Notes under the pieces: generated by a model
Seen by the model: the letters and a program-made list of their open reading frames with translations, nothing else
Database searches by the model: none
Told to the model about the DNA's origin: nothing
Made by a program: the position numbers and the translations under genes
Part shown: piece by piece, positions 5,750-9,084 of the stretch
How positions within the stretch are numbered: position 1 is the stretch's first letter
How the letters are laid out: every line of letters starts with the position of its first letter
Source: an uncultured Collinsella sp.
Lineage (GTDB): Bacteria; Actinomycetota; Coriobacteriia; Coriobacteriales; Coriobacteriaceae
Direction of reading: 5' to 3'
DNA length: 9,084 nucleotides
Assembly: GCA_900547805.1 (NCBI GenBank)
Contig: URIE01000075.1
Coordinates: 1-9,084, forward strand

Positions 5750-5825
5750 TGGAGCCAGCGACCGGGCTCGAACCGGTGACCCCCGCTTTACGAGAGCGGT
5801 GCTCTACCAACTGAGCTACGCTGGC
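5750..5825 (-). tRNA. tRNA-Thr (anticodon CGU), CCA encoded
   Basis: A full cloverleaf is readable on the minus strand, 76 bases with CCA. The acceptor stem is GCCAGCG/CGCUGGC with discriminator U. The D arm has GCUC/GAGC, the anticodon stem CCGCU/AGCGG holds the loop CUCGUAA, giving anticodon CGU (reads ACG, threonine), and the T arm is ACCGG-UUCGAAC-CCGGU. It stands alone with its own terminator. It is a normal elongator tRNA and not an amber suppressor. No fragment of its 3' end is repeated elsewhere in the window, so it shows no sign of being a used attachment site here. Confidence 0.96.
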
Positions 5826-5864
5826 GGCCATGTGATGGCGCAACTGAGGCGTCAACGGCTGTCT

Positions 5865-5893
5865 ATGATACGGGACATCGCAAATCCGCGCAA
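5865..5893 (-). promoter_or_regulatory. Possible promoter of tRNA-Thr
   Basis: On the minus strand TTGCGC (5893-5888), a 17-base spacer and TATCAT (5870-5865) resemble a -35/-10 pair. Transcription would start near 5858, about 33 bases before the mature tRNA. The -35 match is poor. Confidence 0.3.
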
Positions 5894-5982
5894 GTGTTCT
5901 GACGGCTTTTCTCACTTTAAATGCACTAATATTGGAGACGCGATGTCTTGCTCTTACGGGTCTCAAACAGAATGGGGCAGCG

Positions 5983-6465
5983 ATGACTCTACCCAAGATT
6001 CTTCTCACACGCATCGACGACCGTTTCATTTACGGACAAGACATTGAGCTGTGGAACGAAGCCGTGGGTTCCAACCTTGTCCTAATCGTCAACGATGAGA
6101 TCGCGGCAGATTCGCGCCAATGGGCACCCATGAGGGTGGCGGCGCCAGAAGGCGTTTGGACGCGGTTTTTCTCGGTACAAAAGGCCATCGACATCATTCA
6201 TACCGCAACGCCTCGCCAATTGATTCTGATCATGGTGGCCTCACCCGCCGATGCGCTCGCGCTGGTTAAGGGTGGTGTGCCGATCACCAAGATCAGCATT
6301 GGCCATATGCAGGCAGGGGAGGGCAAGCGTCCCGCAACACCCGCAGTCGCCATAGACGATGCAGACGTCGCCGCTCTCAGAGAGCTGCAAAAGCTCGGAA
6401 TAGAACTAGAAATTCGCTACCTCCCCAGCTCCACCTCCGACCCCATCGGCAATCTGATCAACTGA
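5983..6465 (+). CDS. Lone mannose/sorbose-family PTS IIB, active-site His replaced by Tyr
   Basis: A 160-residue cytosolic protein of the PTS IIB mannose/fructose/sorbose family, which carries phosphate from IIA to the sugar through a histidine in R-I-D-D-R-L-I-H-G-Q. Here residues 10-19 read R-I-D-D-R-F-I-Y-G-Q: the codon for the phosphorylated histidine is TAC (Tyr17), one transition from CAC. The rest of the fold is intact: A-A-P-E-G-V-W, M-V-A-S-P-A-D-A-L-A-L-V, G-G-V-P-I-T-K-I-S-I-G-H-M, and the usual length. The ATG at 5983 puts eight residues before R-I-D-D-R, with a GGGG just upstream; the open frame reaches back to a TTG at 5932, which would add an untypical extension. No IIA, IIC or IID gene is near. 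It is probably unable to transfer phosphate; it may be a regulatory relic or a decaying gene. Confidence 0.88.
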   Translation: MTLPKILLTRIDDRFIYGQDIELWNEAVGSNLVLIVNDEIAADSRQWAPMRVAAPEGVWTRFFSVQKAIDIIHTATPRQLILIMVASPADALALVKGGVPITKISIGHMQAGEGKRPATPAVAIDDADVAALRELQKLGIELEIRYLPSSTSDPIGNLIN

Positions 6466-6493
6466 TCCCTTGGGGACGGAGGAAAACGGATCA
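6463..6493. repeat. TGATCC...GGATCA bounded motif, possible dispersed repeat
   Basis: A 31-base segment framed by TGATCC and GGATCA, overlapping the TGA stop of the IIB gene. The inner part (cttggggacggaggaaaac) is unpaired. I believe similar strings recur in Collinsella intergenic regions, but only one copy is in the window, so this is weak. Confidence 0.25.
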
Positions 6494-6530
6494 TTTTGCC
6501 TTCGTAGGGGATCTGTGTGGCGCTGTCCGC

Positions 6531-6684
6531 CAAAACTATGCCGGTTTACTACGATGAATTGCTTATCGCCGAGCATGCCAAATTTGCAGAGAATAAAACC
6601 GCAGGTAGACGAGTTGCTAATTTTTTATAAACCAGCGCGTGGTCGGACATAGTGGGTTCATCGTAGTAATTCGGCATAGTTTTG
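6531..6684. repeat. 154-bp element with 28-bp terminal inverted repeats (MITE-like)
   Basis: The left arm (6531-6558) and right arm (6657-6684) are reverse complements at 26 of 28 bases, beginning CAAAACTATGCCG. They enclose 98 bases. Each arm read inward encodes M-P-x-Y-Y-D-E: rightward a 30-codon frame from 6538 to 6630, leftward a 42-codon frame from the right arm. No transposase and no clear target duplication is seen. The form fits a miniature non-autonomous transposable element or a large bacterial palindromic repeat. It lies between the IIB gene and galM. Confidence 0.6.
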
Positions 6685-6731
6685 TTATGTCACCAATTCG
6701 GTGGTATCGAAAAGAAGGATTTAGGCATGAA

Positions 6732-6766
6732 GCAGCGCCCGTCGGCGGTGTGCCGGCGGGCGCTGC
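6732..6766 (-). terminator. Strong GC hairpin after galM, probable terminator
   Basis: Arms 6732-6746 and 6752-6766 pair over 15 bases with one wobble around a five-base loop. It begins 24 bases beyond the galM stop. On the minus strand it is followed by TTCATG and then a T-rich stretch rather than a clean T run, so it may be a weak or factor-assisted terminator, or an mRNA-stabilising 3' end. Confidence 0.6.
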
Positions 6767-6790
6767 TGTGCGATATGTTGTGTTATGGGC

Positions 6791-7843
6791 TTAGTGCCTC
6801 ATAAAGTGGTACTCGATCACATTGCTGTAGGGGTGACCCGGGCCCACGATGCCCTGCGGGAACAGCGGCTGATGCGGCGTGTCGGGGTACATTTCTGCCT
6901 CGAGGGCAAAGCCGGCACCCCAGCCATAGTTGGCATCGTCCTTGGCGTGCTCGTCGCCCAGCCAGTTGCCGGTGTAGAGCTGCACGCCCGGGGCGGTGGT
7001 GTAGTAGTCCAGCTCACGACCGGTCCACATCTCCTCGACGTGCATCGCACGGCGCAGGTTGCGGCCGTACTGATAGCCATCGATGCACAGGCAGTGATCG
7101 TAGCCACGGGCCTGCTTAATCTGCGGGTCGTCGGCCTCCATGCCGGGTGCGACGGGGCGCAGCTCGCGAAAGTCAAACGGTGTTCCCTCGACCGGAGCGA
7201 TTTCGCCGGTGGGGATGTTCTGCTCGTTAATGGGCAAGTAGTGGGCAGCGTTGGCGATAAAGAAGTGCTCACAGTCCATGCCGGCGTTATGGCCGGCAAG
7301 GTTAAAGTACGTGTGGTTGGTCATGGACACGTAGGTGGCGCGGTCGCTCTCGCAACCATACTCGATGCGGAAGACGCCGGTGCGCGTAACGGTAAACACA
7401 GCCGTAAAGGTTCGGTTGCCGGGCAGGCCCAGCTCGCCATCCTTAAGCGAGGTGGTCATGCGCACGGCGTTGTGAGTCTCGTCGAGCTCAACGTCCCATA
7501 CGCGCTTGTGCAGACCATGCTCAAGATCGCTGTGCAGGTTGTTGACGCCTTCGTTGGCCGGCATGTGCCAGTCCGTGCCGTCGATGGTGATCGTGGCGCC
7601 CGCGGTGCGGTTTGCCACGGGGCCGATGGTCGCGCCAAAGCAGGCGGGGTTGTCAAAGTAATCCTCGAGCTTATCGAAACCCAGCACCACATCGCGCACG
7701 TTGCCGGGAATGTCGGGCACGTCGATGCCCAGCACGGTGGCGCCATAGTCCATAATGCGAACGCAGATCTCGGGCCCGTTGAGGGTGTAACGATGAACGG
7801 AGGTGCCGCACGGCGCGGTGCCGAAAAGCTCGGAAGTGATCAT
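6791..7843 (-). CDS. galM: Galactose mutarotase (aldose 1-epimerase)
   Basis: A 350-residue cytosolic enzyme that interconverts the alpha and beta anomers of galactose (EC 5.1.3.3), feeding the Leloir pathway. The ATG at 7843 has AGGA about six bases upstream; the longer frame to 7903 adds 20 residues without family support. Expected active-site residues are present: N78-R79, N-N-L-H104, the catalytic acid in T-N-H177-T-Y-F-N-L, D249 in G-Y-D-H, and the catalytic base E315 in F-A-L-E-A-E-M-Y-P-D. The usual N-terminal D-Y-G-A-T-V-L and D-V-V-L-G-F motifs are also there. Length is normal (340-350). It is divergent from a DeoR-type regulator, with 206 bases between the start codons; a GATAAT on the minus strand (7901-7896) may be its -10. 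A long open frame on the opposite strand is a composition artefact. Confidence 0.95.
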   Translation of the reverse strand: MITSELFGTAPCGTSVHRYTLNGPEICVRIMDYGATVLGIDVPDIPGNVRDVVLGFDKLEDYFDNPACFGATIGPVANRTAGATITIDGTDWHMPANEGVNNLHSDLEHGLHKRVWDVELDETHNAVRMTTSLKDGELGLPGNRTFTAVFTVTRTGVFRIEYGCESDRATYVSMTNHTYFNLAGHNAGMDCEHFFIANAAHYLPINEQNIPTGEIAPVEGTPFDFRELRPVAPGMEADDPQIKQARGYDHCLCIDGYQYGRNLRRAMHVEEMWTGRELDYYTTAPGVQLYTGNWLGDEHAKDDANYGWGAGFALEAEMYPDTPHQPLFPQGIVGPGHPYSNVIEYHFMRH

Positions 7844-7988
7844 TTGGTTCCTAACATCGAGGTATTTCGGACAAACTGTAGCGCGAACAGGCAAGATTAT
7901 CACTACACCCCACTAAAGCAGGGGGTATTTTTCTCAAAAAAGTGATGATTGGAGCTGTGCGGGCGTTCATTTTTGACGCGTACGAGTC

Positions 7989-7997
7989 TGATACAAT
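7989..7997 (+). promoter_or_regulatory. Extended -10 promoter of the DeoR-type gene
   Basis: TGATACAAT, identical to the element at 3625-3617 on the other strand. A TTGACG (7973-7978) lies only 13 bases upstream, too close for a normal -35, so the extended -10 probably drives transcription. The spacing to the GTG start at 8050 leaves a leader of about 45 bases. Confidence 0.45.
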
Positions 7998-8049
7998 TTG
8001 TTCGTTACTGTTTGAATGATATGCGCGCAAAGAACGGCGAGGATTCATC

Positions 8050-8814
8050 GTGATTAAGGCAGAGCGACAGGATAAGGTTCGTCAGCTGCTCGAAGAGCAG
8101 GGCACGGTTTCGGTCAAGGAGATTTCGGATGCGCTGGGCGTTTCGGATATGACGATTCGCCGCGACCTCGAAGAACTTGCGAGCCTGGGCGAGATCGAGC
8201 GCGTGCACGGTGGCGCCCGTAGCGCACAGGGACGTCCCCATGCTATGTTGCGCCATGAGTATTCGCACAGCGAAAAGCGCACTAAGCATGCCGAGGAAAA
8301 GCTGCAGATTGCGCGCCGTGCTGTGGAGCTTATCGAGGAGGGCTCGACCATCTTTTTGGGTACGGGCACTACGGTGGAACAGATGGCCTCGATGCTGCCG
8401 GCGTGTCGCCTGCGCATTGTGACCAACTCGCTTTCGGTGTTTAACCTGCTCGAGGCGCGCGAAGACTGCGACCTGTGCCTCGTGGGCGGTATGTACCGTC
8501 GCCGCACCGCCGCTTTTGTGGGGCCAACGGCTGAGGATACCCTGCGTGCGCTGGGCATCGATGCGGCGTTTATCGGCGCCAACGGCATCTTGGACGGTGA
8601 CGTATCTACGTCCAACATGGACGAGGGCCGTATCCAGCAGCTCGCTTTTAGCAAAGCAGACTCGCGCTATCTGATCGCCGACTCCAGCAAGATCGGCAAG
8701 CGCGACTTCTACACCTTCTGTCGCTTGGACAGCCTGGATGCCGTGGTGTGCGAACCGGGTATCGCCGCCGAGAATCGTGCCGCCATCGAGGAACACACGC
8801 AGGTCATCTGCTAG
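8050..8814 (+). CDS. DeoR/GlpR-family transcriptional regulator
   Basis: A 254-residue DNA-binding regulator of sugar metabolism. It starts with GTG at 8050, with GAGGA (8039-8043) six bases upstream. Residues about 5-56 are the DeoR helix-turn-helix: R-Q-D-K-V-R-Q-L-L, V-S-V-K-E-I-S-D-A-L-G-V-S-D-M-T-I-R-R-D-L, then R-V-H-G-G-A. Residues about 75-235 are the DeoR C-terminal sensor: G-S-T-I-F-L-G-T-G-T-T, I-V-T-N-S-L, V-G-G-M-Y-R-R, F-V-G-P, A-F-I-G-A-N-G and the closing A-D-S-S-K-I-G. Length and motif order are normal. These proteins usually repress sugar genes and are released by a phosphorylated sugar. Divergent placement beside galM makes galactose-type metabolites plausible, but the true target operon may lie beyond 9084. 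It ends in TAG. Confidence 0.93.
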   Translation: MIKAERQDKVRQLLEEQGTVSVKEISDALGVSDMTIRRDLEELASLGEIERVHGGARSAQGRPHAMLRHEYSHSEKRTKHAEEKLQIARRAVELIEEGSTIFLGTGTTVEQMASMLPACRLRIVTNSLSVFNLLEAREDCDLCLVGGMYRRRTAAFVGPTAEDTLRALGIDAAFIGANGILDGDVSTSNMDEGRIQQLAFSKADSRYLIADSSKIGKRDFYTFCRLDSLDAVVCEPGIAAENRAAIEEHTQVIC

Positions 8815-8845
8815 CTAACGCTATGGGATTGCCAACAGGCGATGC

Positions 8846-8864
8846 GGGAGGACTTTTACCTCCT
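8846..8864 (+). terminator. Weak hairpin after the DeoR-type gene
   Basis: GGGAGG and CCTCCT can pair around ACTTTTA, 31 bases after the stop codon. There is no T run behind it, so termination is doubtful; an alternative pairing ACAGG (8835-8839) with CCTGT (8862-8866) competes. Confidence 0.25.
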
Positions 8865-8932
8865 GTCATTGTGGGGAATCAACGCGTGAGCGCTACGCGA
8901 TATGACGCGTAAATGAGGACTCCACTATCAAA

Positions 8933-9004
8933 TTGTCTCAACCTGTGACAGGTAGGGGTGAAATCACCAACCAGATGTTACAGATTGGGGGATTGTCCTG
9001 TGCA
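8933..9004. repeat. Tandem palindromic repeat, first (diverged) unit
   Basis: This unit has the same plan as the next: a left arm beginning TCTCAACCTGTGACA, a central part, a right arm TGTTACAGATTGGG and the closing ATTGTCCTGTGCA. The arms pair with several mismatches, and a small inner stem GGTGA/TCACC lies between them. It reads as an older or degraded copy. Confidence 0.65.
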
Positions 9005-9084
9005 TTTGTCTCAATCTGTAACAGCTAGGACCCAAAAACTCGACTAGTTGTTACAGATTGAGATTGAGAGGATTGGCCTGTGCA
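9005..9084. repeat. Tandem palindromic repeat, second unit, at the window edge
   Basis: TCTCAATCTGTAACAGCTAG (9009-9028) and CTAGTTGTTACAGATTGAGA (9044-9063) pair over 20 bases with one G-U, loop 15 bases. The unit closes with ATTGGCCTGTGCA, which repeats the end of the first unit exactly 80 bases earlier apart from one base. The window stops at the point where a third unit would begin. Confidence 0.75.

Noticed and set aside
5750..5825. tRNA-Thr as an attachment site of an integrated element or as an amber suppressor
   Set aside because: No duplicate of its 3' end, no integrase gene in the window, and the anticodon is CGU, not CUA.
6470..6652. 60-codon plus-strand frame after the IIB gene
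   Set aside because: It runs through the left part of the inverted-repeat element and the TGATCC motif; better explained as repeat DNA.
7906..7930. CCCC...GGGG hairpin followed by TATTTTT in the galM-DeoR intergenic region as an attenuator
   Set aside because: The stem is only four to five pairs and lies upstream of the likely DeoR promoter on that strand, so a role as terminator is not supported.
6785..7945. A 386-codon open frame on the plus strand opposite galM
   Set aside because: It mirrors galM almost exactly, has repetitive V/A/G-rich composition and no family motifs, while galM has all catalytic residues. It is a codon-composition shadow.
8933..9084. CRISPR array
   Set aside because: The units are long imperfect palindromes with related central parts and about 73-80 base periods, not short identical repeats separated by unique spacers.

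Overview
The window looks like a chromosomal piece of a gut actinobacterium of the class Coriobacteriia, with Collinsella or a close relative the best guess. This is inferred from moderately high GC, codon use, the gene families and the style of the intergenic repeats; no rRNA or marker gene is present to prove it. It divides into an eroded accessory stretch (about 1-3600) and an ordinary, better-kept stretch (about 3700-8820), with repeat elements between and after the genes.

Region 1-3600 has the marks of a decaying defence or mobile cargo island. A small helical protein (106-336) has a clear paralogue at 2490-2729, and the two bracket the oldest-looking part. Between them lie two tandem minus-strand paralogues of an unnamed W-P-D-G-R family joined by a TGATG stop/start overlap (380-1095), a membrane-anchored HNH endonuclease gene cut by one in-frame amber codon just before the nuclease domain (1298-2047), and the last ~50 codons of an Mrr-type restriction endonuclease on the minus strand (2068-2226). 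A 20-bp perfect palindrome sits upstream of the second small paralogue. A minus-strand pair follows: a 73-codon gene, also cut by one amber codon (3356-3577), and a membrane protein with a zinc ribbon (3031-3354). The shorter gene is invisible unless one reads through the stop.

Region 3700-5750 carries a two-gene operon: a membrane-anchored, ComEC-like metallo-beta-lactamase-fold hydrolase with a C-terminal cysteine/histidine domain, and a DUF3006 protein, closed by a good intrinsic terminator. A minus-strand tRNA-Thr(CGU) with encoded CCA and its own terminator comes next.

Region 5980-8820 is sugar metabolism. A lone mannose/sorbose-family PTS IIB protein has tyrosine where the phosphorylated histidine should be. 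A galactose mutarotase (galM, minus) and a DeoR-family regulator (plus) are divergently arranged, so the regulator may control galM or a sugar operon beyond the window. Between IIB and galM is a 154-bp MITE-like element with 28-bp terminal inverted repeats. The window ends inside a tandem palindromic repeat (8933-9084) that probably continues.

The most interesting observations are the two amber-interrupted genes within 1.6 kb, the active-site-dead PTS IIB, the 154-bp inverted-repeat element and the terminal tandem palindromes. I see no complete new multi-gene system; the left part reads as the remains of one.
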